From Puccinia triticina (Eukaryota; Basidiomycota; Pucciniomycetes; Pucciniales; Pucciniaceae): a DNA stretch of 64,000 nt. The position numbers and the translations under genes are program-made. Under the pieces are notes generated by a model. It worked only from the letters and a program-made list of their open reading frames with translations. It did no database searches and was not told the DNA's origin. The stretch spans positions 620,001 to 684,000 of the forward strand of contig NC_070558.1 of assembly GCF_026914185.1 (NCBI RefSeq), in the 5' to 3' direction. Positions 23,405-35,316 of the stretch are shown piece by piece (within the stretch, counting starts at the first letter, position 1; each line of letters begins with the position of its first letter).

Positions 23405-24828
23405 ATGGCCAACAACACCCTCGAACCAGTCTTCCTCAGCTCACCACACCATCAGCCAGCAGCAGCGCCCTACCAGCCAGCAGCCAACGCCGGCTCACAA
23501 CCACGGCCCTCAGCCAGCTCAAGCTCAAGCTCATCAGCCACCCCACAGGGACTACGAAGGACTGACTCAGATCCAGTAGCAAGAACGGGAGATGGCCAGA
23601 ACAGCAACAACAGCAGCCCTTCAGCATCCCATCAGCAGCACTACCCCCCACCGATCAGACTGAGGAAGGGTACCCGGTTCGAAGACGCCTATCCGAGCAT
23701 GTTTGCCTCGCTGGGGGACAAGGACCCGGACCCGAGCTCGCTCCTCGCCAGTCTCGAGTCGCCCTTCCAGCTCCAGGAGTACATCGCCCATCTCGTCCGT
23801 GCCGACCCGCATGCGGTGGCCAGGATCATCAAACTACCCAGCCCGCACGTCCAGCGCGAAGTCTGGATCTACGAGCAGCTCCGGAGACTCGCTCATGACT
23901 TGGGTCATCCCCTCGTAAGCGCTCTCCAGGCTGACTGCAACCGCGCCAAGTGTCCAGAGATGAAGGCCGGAGAATGGCTCTACCTCTGTGCGGCTCATGC
24001 GACCGCCAACGAGGTACATACATTGATTCATCTCTTCCCTTGTGGTGTACCCACTAGCATTTGGAACTGAACACCCTTCTTTCCATCCGGGCTGAAGAAC
24101 GAATGCTGTGCGATCGATTATATAGTTCACACCCTCGACGGCGCAACAGCCCTTCTGAACTCAGCCCGCTATTTTCCGAGCCGGTAAGTGTCGTCAACCG
24201 ATCAAGATCACCATCCTCCGCTTCTTGCGCGCTTCCGAACTACATTGACACCCCATTCTATCTCTTATGTAGGCTACAGATCCCGGCTAGCTCGATCAAG
24301 CATTTCACTTCGATCGCTAGAAGGCTGTATAGGATCTTGGCTCATGCTTGGTTCCATCATCGTGAACTGTTTGAGGAATGTGAAGTAAGAGATTTCTTGC
24401 CTAAGACTGTGTCTCTCGAGGTACATCTTCTGAAATCTGACATCTTCTCTTTGGCCAAACTGGGTGTGTTGGATTAGATGGAGACGAGCCTCTATGCAAG
24501 GTTCTTGGCCTTGACGGACGAGTTCGGGTTGATTGCAGAGGACTTATTAGTGATTCCACGGGCGATAGAGGACGAGGGTCCACAGGACGATGGGCATCAC
24601 CAGCTCGACGAAATCGACGAGGGCTCCGATGAGGCCCAAGCCGAGGCTCACCATCAAGAATCTCTGGATGACGAGCAGCAGGAGGATATTCACGATCAGC
24701 AGCAGGGGCCGTCCACCAGTGCTGGCGATCACCAGGCCATGGGTGCCTCTGATAACCCACCAGCCGGAGCAGATTCTCCTGATGATAAAAAAGAAAGCAA
24801 ACCACATAAAATAGAACAAACAGCATAA
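23405..24828 (+). CDS. MOB4: MOB family protein, MOB4/phocein type (385 aa)
   Basis: This is a subunit or adaptor of the STRIPAK phosphatase-kinase complex, by homology. Four exons (23405-24013, 24098-24183, 24273-24384, 24478-24828) form 386 codons. The first 85 residues are a Ser/Gln/Pro-rich extension. The MOB fold then follows: [41 protein letters not shown], and [14 protein letters not shown], which carries the MOB zinc ligands (Cys pair and His pair). [12 protein letters not shown] closes the domain as in phocein, and an acidic Asp/Glu/Gln-rich tail of about 90 residues follows. The exon 1/2 junction adds two residues (Asn-Glu) compared with the animal protein, so this acceptor could be off by a few codons. 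Confidence 0.9.
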
Positions 24829-25530
24829 TTATCTCTGAACCGTTTCAATTCTTTCGTTTTTTTTAATCAGCCTAATCTTTCTTTTCATAGAATTTTGTAT
24901 TCCATTCCATCTCTCTCTTTTTCGTCATCTAGCGGTGTCCCATGTATTCATATTAATCGTCTTCATCTGGTATCTTGATATTAGCAGGAAAGAAGCTGTT
25001 ATCAGGACGATAAGACCAGTATGTGAATCCAAAAGAGAGACTTTGTTAGTGGGGCCATATCACATTGACAAGATCATTTATGTGTGTCCCAGAGAAAGCA
25101 AACACGCTGGTCTCTGAAGTTTGTGCACAGAGAGTCTGAAGAAGAGTCTTTGTAGTTTGGCTCACCCACAAACTGTGGCTATGTTAGGCGTGGTATATTA
25201 AAGGTGTTCAATCATGGATTTTCATTTAGGGTTTTGCCAATGATAGAAAGAGAAAAACAGAATGCTGCAATAAGAAAAGTAGGAAAACAACAAGGCTTTT
25301 CCCAATCATCTCCTCAAATGGTTGACAGACATAGGCTCTTGAATTGGAAGATTTGATCCTTCTGTTTTGATATTTGGTGCACTTATCTGGTTTGTGAACC
25401 TATCAAGAGGTTCAAGACAGTAGCTCTGTTGGAAGTGAGGCAGCAAATACATTGCAAAGCACGAATTTATCAAGTGGAGACTTGGGAGGTAAATATATAT
25501 AACTGGTTTTGTCATTGAGAGATGTAGATT
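24829..25530. other. Intergenic, 3' ends of convergent genes
   Basis: No gene supported in 700 AT-rich bases between MOB4 and the secreted-protein gene on the opposite strand. Confidence 0.45.
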
Positions 25531-28190
25531 CTAAATCCCATTCTCCAAAGGCAAAGCCCATGGGAATAGTTTCAATGGCCTGTAAGTATTGAAGACACTT
25601 TCTTTGTATTTCCAGACATTGCCTTGGAAATTTGTAGTTCTAAATTTAACAAGTAGATTAAAAAGTGAACTATCATCTTGAAAGATGAACTCCCATTTCT
25701 GAGTGCTTTGGTTCTTGTAGTAGAATCCAAGGCCATGGAGCACAATTTTTGTCACAATAATATCTTCTCCTGAATGATTGATTTCTGCTGCTTTATTGCC
25801 TGATGCCACTTTTGCTTTGTAAATTGGGTATTCATTCTCTGAAAGAAAAAGATCAACCAGCAATTCATGAAACCTTAGATCTTCCCTGCAACTAGGATAC
25901 TGATTGGATGTCTCAGATCCTTCATAATTTGATTTGCCTATATTAAGATTTGAAACAAGATATCTGAAGTAAATTTGAACCAATTGTTGCTCTTGGAAGA
26001 AGGAATCCTCTGAGATCTCACAACCCAAACATTCAAGAATTTGTGAGTTCATTGATGAGATGGAATTAAATATTCTTTTTAACTTTTTCACAAAATCATC
26101 TTGAGAGATGGCCTGAAACTTGATTTTCATTTCTTCATTGCCAATATGAGTTGTGATGAATTCTAATATGTGATTTCTTATCTCTTGTGTTAAAGCACTA
26201 TCAGGCTCAATATTTGTATTCACCCAATTCATTCCTACCAATGTGCCACAGGTGATCATTTTCCATTCATCTTCAGCCTTGTCATCCAAATAAAAGATGT
26301 GTGCATGTGAAAAAATGTTTTGATCTATGTAATTGTGTAATGACGGTCCATTCTCTCCAATAAATTCAACATATTTTTCAAAATTGAAATTTCTCATCCT
26401 ACCATTTTGTAGGAGATCTTTTGTTGAAAAACCAGGTGGAAGATTGCTCTTCCAGGGTAGCAGACTTCCCTCTGGTCCTAACTCCTTGAAGCTCCTCCTT
26501 TGTGCAAGGGAACTTGCTACCATCCATCTCCCTTTGATATCAACTATTTGAAGCACAAAAAACCTATCCTCTTCAAACAATGCATCCCACTTTGGAGGGT
26601 TGCTGTTTTTGTGGTAAAATCCCAGAGAATGGATGGCTGCTTCAATCATTAAAATTTTCTTCTGGGAGATCGATTGATTTCCACCCTTCCAAAATCTGGT
26701 TATACTGTAGTCATATTGGCTGTTTTCTTCTGAATCTAGAGCTCTCTTGATCTTCTGATAAAGTGATTTTTTTATATTAAAATTCAAACTATCATTTTCC
26801 TCATTGGAATGCTTTGTACTTATGTGCAGGTTTTCTTCCTGTTGTTCCACCATGAAAACAAGAAACCACTCTATCATACCAATCTGCTCCTGGAGATAGA
26901 AAGGGTCTGTTTTGTCTCCTCCAAGGACATGCAGAAATCTGAAATTCAAACCCCACATAATGTAACACATTTCTTTCAACTCATCATTTAGATGTAGTTT
27001 TGTTTCCAGACTGATGTATTGCTTTTTATCTGTTTCTTGTTGAAGCAATCTTTTGTTTTGCAGGAAATTCAGTGGCAAACTTTGAATGATTTCATGCATG
27101 TGCCTATTATCTAATGCAGTGCCACGTTCTCCAATCACTGAAAGCCAAGGCCATACTTTACGGTTCAGATTGTTAGATGGGCAGAACTCTTTGACTGACT
27201 TTTCCTGCTTGGATCCTATTGGACTTGACAAGTGAATATCAGAACTTGGACCTATGAATGGATTATTTTGCTGATATTCAATCAATATACTTTCATGAGA
27301 CTTGCTTGGCAACTTAGCTTTTTTATTGAAATTCTTGGTATGCAATTCTGCCACATGGGCTGTTCTGCTATTATGTGGAACTGTTTTAATGGATTTGTGA
27401 AGCCGAGGCCTGCTGGTAGTTTGAGAGGAAGGAATCTGAATTTTGTCTTGCTTTTTAATATCAAACTTTTGCACAAATGTTTCAAGAATTGGGATAGTTG
27501 CAGCTATACTCTCACCTATTGAAAAAAAAAGGCATTTGGCAGGTTTTACTGTTTGATGATCATTTTAGGCACTGCTATGATTGCCTACAGTCAAACGAAA
27601 GAGATACACTTACCAACGGGTTCAATTGCCAGACGTGATGGACCAGGCAAAATAACTGATTCTTGCTGCCAACAGTAACCCAAATCAGAATCCGAAGGAG
27701 GACCCAGGGTTAGACTCAGGTCTAGTTTTACTTTTTTGCTTGCTGATTTATGGTTGGCTGCGGCGACTTCGCTCTCCTGACATGGCCACACATGCAATGG
27801 TCTTTTCCTGCCTTGACGGTCACGATAGACTGCCCCTTCTGATTCATCACAATCTGAATCGATGAACAATTTCTTAGGTTTTTCAAAATGGGTCTCAAGT
27901 ATTCAATTAGACTTACCGATATGCGAGTCTAATGCCGGCGGCATTTGGCTCAGCTCTAGCCTTTCGGGAGTACTTTTCTTTTCCTCTGATTGCAAGTTGG
28001 GAGGAGTTGGAAAGAACTGGAACAGCTGTTGGGGATGACTATTTTCATTCATGTTGCTTTGAAGAAACACCCTTCCTAGCTCGTCACAGGCTGGTTTTTC
28101 CGATGAATGAATGCTTGATGTCAAAGCTGCAGAGATATAGCAAACCTTGAGCAGGATCAGAAGATATTCACTCATGTGAAAAAAGATCAT
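25531..28190 (-). CDS. Large secreted protein with Myc-like NLS and EAR-like LxLxLxL motif (832 aa)
   Basis: Three exons on the minus strand (28190-27917, 27853-27614, 27515-25531) join to exactly 833 codons. The 63-bp first intron is a multiple of three, but it contains an in-frame TGA and so must be spliced. The ATG at 28190 (a second lies at 28175) gives MIFFHMSEYLLILLKVCYIS, a signal peptide. Residues of about 131-142 read KKVKLDLSLTLG. KKVKLD resembles the c-Myc nuclear signal, and LDLSLTLG matches the plant EAR repressor pattern LxLxL. The long C-terminal part contains two related modules: IEAAIHSLGFYHKNSNPPKW and VLHGLGFYYKNQSTQKW with similar flanks. No catalytic motif was recognised. 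The function is unknown; a nuclear-targeted effector that recruits a plant corepressor is a hypothesis. Confidence 0.75.
27702..27737 (-). other. NLS plus EAR-like motif coding segment (residues about 131-142)
   Basis: Encodes KKVKLDLSLTLG within the 832-aa secreted protein. Lys-L-D-L-S-L-T-L places Leu at positions 1, 3, 5 and 7 of an EAR-type motif, directly after a basic patch. Confidence 0.7.
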
Positions 28191-29002
28191 TTCCGCAATA
28201 CTTTCCGATGAGTGCAAGTCTGTCAAATGGCCAATTAATACTTTCAAAGGGATCTATGGCGAGCGGGACACATGGGAATATTTTATGAGGCAGAAGTCCT
28301 AAAAGCTGAAACATGTTGTGAACAGTCTGATCTAGGACCACTGGTGTGACATGTCTCAGACTCGCCGCAGCCCACTCCGCAGGCCAGTGTCCGACTGCCC
28401 AGGAATGAATATTTTTGCCATTGCCCAGGCAATGGAGCTTACAAAGTGATAAGTTTGATTCTCAAAACTTGAGCATTCAAGGGATGAAGGTTATAATGCC
28501 GACTTTGTGGTGCACATATCAGGCTCATTTATTCACGTGTGTCATTTGGCCAATAGGTTTCATAATGTGGTGAGATCAAGTCATCTCCGAGGCTGTGTCA
28601 AAAACCAAATAAAAATAAAAATAAAGCTCTCCACTCCTCGACTCCTCCCACAAGGGATAGTAAGCCACTTGTTAGGAGGGAGGCACAATGCTAACTTCTA
28701 CAAGTCCCTTCAACAAATTAAAGGGGGACGCCGTCCCGCAGTGACCCTCTGAAAGGGGGACTTTTACTCCGGGTCTAACCCGCGCCTCCCGCTTAGGAGC
28801 ATGAGGAAAATTGTACCATTTTTTTCTTTGCTCTAGTGCCAGTACCCGACACCGTGTCTAATTGGCTGCCTACAAAAGGAGAGGCTCTCCCAGCTTAAGA
28901 AAGTCCGTCCGAAAGATGGAAGAGGACACCTTCCTAGAGTGGCACTGCCCCAGAGATTTGTGTGTGAGATTTGGGTTCTGGATGTCGAAACAGGAAAACT
29001 TA
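28191..29002. other. Intergenic, no gene seen
   Basis: Promoter side of the 832-aa gene. A GC-rich patch at about 28650-28800 (GGGATAGTAAGCC..., GGGGGACTTTTACTCCGGG) loosely resembles the right end of the 6.2-kb transposon at 48.2 kb. The match is too weak to call an element. Confidence 0.35.
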
Positions 29003-29211
29003 GGGCCTATACCATAGGGCATGAACATTGAAATTTTCCAAATTTATTTGGCTCAAAATTTCTTGGGACAAAAACTGAGCCTGGCCAAAATGTAGGCTTG
29101 AGCTTAAATGTGAAGAATTTCAACATTTGAACCCTCTGCTAGTTTTCAATTTTTGTGTACAGGGCAAAAAAAGTTGAAATTTTTCAAAATTGAGGCCCAT
29201 GGTACAGGCCT
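29003..29211. mobile_element. 209-bp MITE, PIF/Harbinger-like
   Basis: The left end GGGCCTATACCATAGGGC and the right end (reverse complement AGGCCTGTACCATGGGCC) are inverted, and similarity continues inward (AAATTTT stretches). Both sides are flanked by TTA, the usual Harbinger target duplication. Confidence 0.75.
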
Positions 29212-29670
29212 TTAGCCAGAATGGCATGCCAATAAAAAAGTACCATATGTTGAGGTTGTTTGCTTGACTCGGGGCGGACGGGTCATAATTGCCTGTATAT
29301 AGGCCCCCTCTTCCTCCGGGCGGCGCATGCGACAGGTGGTTTACCACTCCGCGCGGGAAGCGAAAAAATTATGCAAAATGCATCATACGACAAGGGACAT
29401 TTTTAGCTGCGAACCACGGACCACCCGGCACACCTTTCCAGACTTCAACTTCAAGGCACTCAAGATCAACAGCTTCCGGTACACGTCTTGTCTTCGGTCA
29501 GTCCATACGCAGACCAATGCTCGCAAGCTGTCTTTTAGCTCCCCATCTGCCTCGGCACGGGTGACGCACTAGCCTGGGCCAACGCTGCTGGCAAAAAGAT
29601 GCAGCTGGCCCACGGTTCTGACACCCCTTCCACTCTTCCACCTCGTCTCGGGTTCCTTTAGATCCTACCA

Positions 29671-30637
29671 ATGGCCGTCACCACCAAGAAGAACTTTTCA
29701 CGAAACCGGGCCATCGGGCCTCACGTGAACCGACTCAGCAAGTCGCAACTGTACACCAAGAAGGCTCTTTACAAGCGCCCTCACAAGGCAATCCCAAGCA
29801 CTAAAGCCCCTGAAGTTGATTACGCAGCTGCTAAGACTGTGAAGGTATCATGTCCGCCTTGCCTGCTCTATTGAACTCCGATGAACTGAAGATGCGTTTC
29901 CCTCAATGATCAGGTTGGAGGTGCCAAGAACGGTGGCGAGCGTCTTGTTCCCGTTCACAAGGCCCCCCGTTTTTATCCCACGGAAGTACAATCAAAGCCC
30001 AAGAAGCCCCGCAAAGCCCACCGTGCTCCAGGTCTACGCTCCACACTGACTCCTGGCACTGTCATTATCATCCTTGCTGGTCGTTTCCGCGGCAAGCGTG
30101 CCGTGTTTCTGAAGCAACTCGAAAGTGGCCTTCTCATGATCTCCGGCCCCTTCAAGCTGAACGGCGTCCCTCTGAGACGTGTCAACCAAGCTTACGTTAT
30201 CGCCACACAAACAAAGGTCGATATTTCTAGCATGAAGGTAAGGCAGCTTCCCTGTCTGACTTGGTGGTACTCATACTGAAACGTCCACTTGACAGCTTGA
30301 TGCAAAGTTCAACGATGTATATTTCGCCAAGGAGAAGAAGACCCGATGCCAGCGGGCCGAAGCTAAAGAATTCTTCGCCGAAAACGGCGAGCGGGAGAAG
30401 AAGAAATGCCCTGACAGCCGAATTGCTGACCAAAAGACCGTTAGTATTTCCCTCTTAAATAGCTCGTTTGGTATCATAACAACTAACAGTCTCGTTTTAT
30501 AATCCATCACGGGTCATGAATCCCAGGTTGATAAATCTCTAATTGCTGCCATTGTACAAACCCCCGTGCTTGCCAAGTACTTGGCGACTCCTTTTGGTTT
30601 ATCTAACGGCGATTTCCCTCACCGCATGAAATTTTGA
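29671..30637 (+). CDS. RPL6: 60S ribosomal protein L6 (eL6, 250 aa)
   Basis: Four exons (29671-29844, 29914-30237, 30296-30439, 30527-30637) all break in phase 0 and give 251 codons. The N-terminus [20 protein letters not shown] and the KOW-like core are typical of eL6. The core includes [40 protein letters not shown] and [27 protein letters not shown] then follows, and the C-terminal helix ends in [13 protein letters not shown]. It is a component of the large ribosomal subunit. No disabling change was seen. Confidence 0.95.
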
Positions 30638-31600
30638 AATAAATTGCCCAGCGTCTGAATTGTCCATGTCCTGTTATCCGTAACCATATCTATACTCACA
30701 AGTACGATTAATCGTTTGCACGCCCCAACCGTATTTACAGCGATGCCTCGGTCAGACCCGGTCATACTAAAGTACATACAATTAACGACCTGTTACATAA
30801 TTCGAGATATCTGAGCTTCTCACCCTGGCTCGCTGTACCCTCCTCAACCCTCATAAGTCCGGGGGACCTCAGGTCCTATTCAACTCCTAACAATAGACCT
30901 CATTACTGTTTGAGGGACATTTTGTCTCAATCCCCCGTTGGACTGAGCCTTCAGGAGATAAAGCGAGGGAGATATAGCGGCGGAGCCTTATGGATACTTG
31001 TCTAATGACAGCCCGACGGTGATCACTGAAACTTTGAGAAAAGGTAAGATAAGTTGACCCTCTTCTACCCTTGCACCTGACCTGGAAGTTGCTGTAGCGT
31101 TATATTTCGGGTTTTCAGAATATGTATCCATGTATCCATAGTCGCATACATGTTTACATGTGTAATTATCATTTGAATGATGTCTGGTGAGACAGATGGT
31201 CATCGTAAAAATCCTAACTAGGTTCCGACCTTCGGATCATATGCCCTCTTCAACGCTACCACCAGCAAACCAATACACAATGGCAAATTTAGAGGTTACT
31301 GGGGGCAGTTCAATGGCCGGGTTTCTCGGTTAGCTTTTTGCTTCCTGCCCCCCGCTCAAACATTTCCTGAGTTGACAAATTTCGAGCTTCACTTTAGCTT
31401 GGATTAAGCTCTGTGAGTTTGCAGGGAAGCTCAGCTTACCGAGCTGGTGTTTTGGCAAATTTCAAGCTTCGCAGCACTAGTGCCTTTGATTTCTTCCTCA
31501 GAGATCCTAATCGTGAACTCAGCTGATAATAATTTCACATCGTGCACGCAACTGAAGTTTGAACTGCAACTTCATCCCAGAGCTAGCTCCTTCGCTCAGC
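30638..31600. other. Intergenic, no gene seen
   Basis: About 960 bp between RPL6 and the 1000-aa secreted-protein gene. No convincing open frame, repeat or TATA box was recognised. Confidence 0.4.
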
Positions 31601-34600
31601 ATGAAATCCTTTCGTTTCCTTTATCCGTTTCTGGCCGTGCATGTATCAATGGCGGCGCTCCCGGTGGACGAGGAATGGGATCAGCTGGTGAATGACTATC
31701 TTCAAGGAAGTGTTGAGTTCGGATTGGCTCCTCCAGAAAACGTGGGGCGGTCCTACGTTGGTGAAGAGGTGAATCCATCAAAGCGTGGGCTTGATTTGGA
31801 AAACCCCAAGGCAAATGTCATATTCACGCCTTCCCCTGAATCAGAATCACGCTGCACGGAGGGCGTTTGTTCCAATCCTGCGAACGCGCTACAGGCTAGT
31901 GAGGGCCGAGTACCAAAAAGAGCACGTAATGGCAAGTCTATAATGACGAGGGAGGAGGAAAGACGAGATGATCTACGTCCTGATGTTTCCCGCTTGCATC
32001 ATGACACTAAATTCCACAACCTTGCCCAAGTTAATAATAAAAGTCCGCCCTGCATCAGTGAACAAGGACGCCTATGGCGGCTAGGACAAGCTGACCACTC
32101 GGGGATTCCCACATCACATTATCCAATGACCTCCTCCATCAAATCAAGAGCACACCGTATGAGCAGAAAACCAATGCCGGAAAAGCAACAGCAAGATCCA
32201 AGGAACAAGCAGCATATAGCTAACCAGAACTCGGGGCAAGGGAAATATGATCAGCTAAAAGTTCCGCAAATTGACTTGGGTGGAGAATCTTGGAAACAAT
32301 CTGAATTAAACTCGATTGGTATACCAGTCAATGGTCTTATGGAAACAGCATCAATCTCATCTCAGGTTGTCTTGGATGAAAGAGAACTTGATCAATATCA
32401 AACACCCTACAAAGCTGCCATTAAAAACATCTATCAGGAACTTCATGGTTCGACTGATACTAAAGTGAATAGAGTTGGGAACTGGCCTGTTGAAATCATT
32501 GTATTTCCATGTGTGAATCTCAAAGGCAAAGATCCAACCTCAGTAGTACTTCCTTTGGATCTACAAGGAAACATCTATGAACCGTCTATATTACACAGAG
32601 CCTTTAGGAATTTAAACCTCAGGCTAATTCATAACCATAGAATCTGGAAACACCTTGATAAAAACATACCACCTGATTTCAACCTGGTCTTAGACCGTCA
32701 AAGACTTAGTAATTGGCTATTTGGAGAGGTATTTGAGCCAAAGAATGGAATTCCAGTTCTAGGAAGGACAAAAATAAATATTTTTGATGGTGTTGAATTT
32801 GGGACAGTTCAGCTTTGGATAATCAAACTTCTACAAGGGGCAGAGCCTCTAGAAACCATATCCCAAGCAATCTTGGGAATTTGGTTCAAGAACATGACTG
32901 GTGGTTGGGCACATGAATTGTTTACATTGTATGATTGTTTCTGTGTTCTACCTCAGGTTCCAGTTTTTCTACATGAAGATGGCAAGGAAGAGGAACATAA
33001 CAAAGCAAGCAATGTTCCCCCTCAAAGCTATCAGATACATCTTGATGGTGAATCCTGGAAGCAATCTCAATTAAATTCTATAGGTAAGCCAGTTTGTGAA
33101 TTCAAAGATTCATCTGGCCTTACCAAAGAACTTCCTTTGAGGTCCACTCAACTACAAGTTGGTTTGGAAGACAAAAATAAAAAAGAAGTTGAAGAGTTCC
33201 AAAAACCTTATGAGATTATAATAAGTTATACATATCAGGAACTTCATAAATTGAAAACTTCTAGCAAAGTAATTAGAATTCAAAACTGTCCCATTGGAAT
33301 TCTTGTGATTCCAACTTCTAAACTTAATTCCAGAGATACCACATCAATAGTACTTCCTTTAGACCCACATGGAAAAGTCTATGATCCTTCCACACTACAC
33401 ACATACTTTAGGTACTTAAACATCTGGTTGAATAATAACCATAGTATCATCTGGAAAAAACACAGCAAAAGCATGCCAAATGATCTCAACTTAGCAATTG
33501 ACCGTCACAATTTAAACTACTGGCTATTTGGAGAATTGTTTAATCCAAGCCATGGAATCCCTGTTTTAGGAAAAACAAAAATCAAGAGTTTTGGTGGTGC
33601 TGAATTTGGGACAGTCCAGCTTTTGATAATCAAGCTTCTGCATGGTTTGGAGTCTCTGAATACATTATCCCTAAAAATTTCTGAGATTTGGTTCAAGAAT
33701 AATTTGGATAGGTTCCATGAATTCTTTACAAATTCTGATGCAGCATTTGAGCCTCAGTTACCCACTCCTCCCCCAGAGGATATTCATGCTTTGGAAAATA
33801 GTTGTGATTTCACTTTTGAGAAAATCAGGGAGCTTGGAGTTATTATATCTGAAAATCATGAAAACCAAAATGAATCAGGAAATGCTCAAGTCAACATGAG
33901 CTTTCCTACAATTTGGATGAAGGATGCTATATTCTCCAAAATACCTGCAGCAAGAAGTGATTTTTCAAACTCAATAATGGAAAAATTCTCAGATGTTTTA
34001 GGTGCAATTGATGATATCCCAAAGCAAGTACACCAAGTAATAAAAGGTACAAGCTTTGTGTTTACAAAATCCGCACCGGAAAGCAGCAGTTTATTCATCA
34101 GTTTATTATTACCAGATTATAGAGGTAATATGAAATGTGCTTCAAATGGAAGGGGATGGAAACGTCTGATGAAGAAATTGATTGACAGTCTAAAATATCA
34201 TTCAGATTGTATATTTTCATATTCTCATTTCAAGGGGAAAAGTATTGAACCACTAACTCAAGGAAATTTTCTACATTGGTTCAATGAGAAGCTACATGGT
34301 ACAAATCCAAGTCTACAACTACCAGTGGTTGGCAAAGTAGAAAAATCAGTCTTCAGCCAAGGAAAAAATCCAAAATTTGATGAAATACAAACTTTTATCA
34401 TGTTGATCTTTTCTACACGGCAACCATACAAATATGAATATTCAGCAATTACACTTTTAGGATATTGGTTTAAGGTTGTCAATCCAACTGTCTGGAAGCA
34501 GTGCTTTAAGTATGATGCCAATTATTATGAATTTGTTGCTTCAGCAGTTGCACATAGAAAGATTGAAACTGGAAGACAAAATTTGGGATTTGTTGAGCTA

Positions 34601-34603
34601 TAA
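31601..34603 (+). CDS. 1000-aa secreted protein with three diverged copies of a ~255-aa module
   Basis: The gene is intronless. The ATG at 31601 begins MKSFRFLYPFLAVHVSMA, a signal peptide; the open frame upstream has no ATG. Residues of about 20-220 are polar and include the basic patch VPKRARNGK, a possible nuclear signal. Module 1 starts near residue 228 (GESWKQSELNSIGIPV) and module 2 near 483 (GESWKQSQLNSIGKPV). Both carry YQELH, SVVLPLD or SIVLPLD, NWLFGE or YWLFGE, FGTVQLWIIKLL and IWFKN. Module 3 (from about 760) is much more diverged but keeps FLHWFNEKL, IQTFIML and LLGYWFKV. Modules 1 and 2 are also alike at DNA level, so that duplication is younger. I do not recognise the fold. It is probably a rust-lineage secreted protein; effector status is inference. 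Confidence 0.75.
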   Translation: MKSFRFLYPFLAVHVSMAALPVDEEWDQLVNDYLQGSVEFGLAPPENVGRSYVGEEVNPSKRGLDLENPKANVIFTPSPESESRCTEGVCSNPANALQASEGRVPKRARNGKSIMTREEERRDDLRPDVSRLHHDTKFHNLAQVNNKSPPCISEQGRLWRLGQADHSGIPTSHYPMTSSIKSRAHRMSRKPMPEKQQQDPRNKQHIANQNSGQGKYDQLKVPQIDLGGESWKQSELNSIGIPVNGLMETASISSQVVLDERELDQYQTPYKAAIKNIYQELHGSTDTKVNRVGNWPVEIIVFPCVNLKGKDPTSVVLPLDLQGNIYEPSILHRAFRNLNLRLIHNHRIWKHLDKNIPPDFNLVLDRQRLSNWLFGEVFEPKNGIPVLGRTKINIFDGVEFGTVQLWIIKLLQGAEPLETISQAILGIWFKNMTGGWAHELFTLYDCFCVLPQVPVFLHEDGKEEEHNKASNVPPQSYQIHLDGESWKQSQLNSIGKPVCEFKDSSGLTKELPLRSTQLQVGLEDKNKKEVEEFQKPYEIIISYTYQELHKLKTSSKVIRIQNCPIGILVIPTSKLNSRDTTSIVLPLDPHGKVYDPSTLHTYFRYLNIWLNNNHSIIWKKHSKSMPNDLNLAIDRHNLNYWLFGELFNPSHGIPVLGKTKIKSFGGAEFGTVQLLIIKLLHGLESLNTLSLKISEIWFKNNLDRFHEFFTNSDAAFEPQLPTPPPEDIHALENSCDFTFEKIRELGVIISENHENQNESGNAQVNMSFPTIWMKDAIFSKIPAARSDFSNSIMEKFSDVLGAIDDIPKQVHQVIKGTSFVFTKSAPESSSLFISLLLPDYRGNMKCASNGRGWKRLMKKLIDSLKYHSDCIFSYSHFKGKSIEPLTQGNFLHWFNEKLHGTNPSLQLPVVGKVEKSVFSQGKNPKFDEIQTFIMLIFSTRQPYKYEYSAITLLGYWFKVVNPTVWKQCFKYDANYYEFVASAVAHRKIETGRQNLGFVEL

Positions 34604-34794
34604 AATTTCCATCTCTGATTGTACAGATCAAGACAAGGTTAAACATGAAATTTTTTACAATAATGTTATTAGGATTAAATTGGCTTATAGAATTAGCCTC
34701 AAGTTTATTACTTATTTTTCCCACACATAATATCTTCATGTACTACAGGCCTCTGGTATGATGTTCATAGTTAATGATTGGAGTTGAGATTTGG
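34604..34794. other. 3' flank of the 1000-aa gene
   Basis: AT-rich, nothing recognised. Confidence 0.4.
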
Positions 34795-34920
34795 GAGTGC
34801 CCCAAAAATGAGTTGGAGCCCAAAAAGCTAGATATCCCTGCAAATATCTAGACTTTTGGGGTCTAAAGCACTATCTGCAAGGGTTCCAACTTGCACAGGA
34901 ATTCACCCATTTTTTAAAAA
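34795..34920. repeat. Fragment related to the left arm of the 2.5-kb element
   Basis: GCCCAAAAAGCTAGATATCC, the reverse-oriented TATCTAGACTTTTGGGGTCTAAAG and CACCCATTTTTT follow the same order as bases of about 262-360, with substitutions. This shows the family is dispersed. Confidence 0.65.
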
Positions 34921-35097
34921 AAAAAACAGTTTGTATAAGCAAACTATCTGAATTGAATCAAAAAAGGAAACATTGATATAATTGCACCATATTCTATTGG
35001 AAGTTGCTCCCATGTACAAGAACTTATTATTTTCCAACCTCAAGTCTCTCTTGGGGTACATAGGCTACTACAAACATAACTTTATAAGGCACTGTTT

Positions 35098-35316
35098 ATT
35101 ACTGTGATAAAATTAAAATAATATAGCGTAACATGAAAAACACACTACAATTACATCTTGTAAAACATATTTTTTAGGCTAATATTTTGTAATTAAAATT
35201 TCATAAACCTTTAAATTGCACTCACAAAATATTATCCCAAAAAACAATGCTTTACATATGCACATGTAGTGTGTTTTTGATAATACACTCTATTTATCTC
35301 ACTAAGAAACAGGGCC
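35098..35316. mobile_element. 219-bp MITE, PIF/Harbinger-like
   Basis: Inverted ends GGCACTGTTTATTACTG (left) and GGCCCTGTTTCTTAGTG (reverse complement of right). AAAAACACACTACA is shared further in. TAA flanks both sides as a 3-bp target duplication. Confidence 0.75.

Noticed and set aside
27903..27905. In-frame TGA in the 832-aa secreted gene as a disabling mutation
   Set aside because: It lies inside a 63-bp GT-AG intron whose removal keeps the frame.
28650..28800. Possible end of the same 6.2-kb transposon family
   Set aside because: Only short resemblance to the right terminus; no inverted partner or duplication found.
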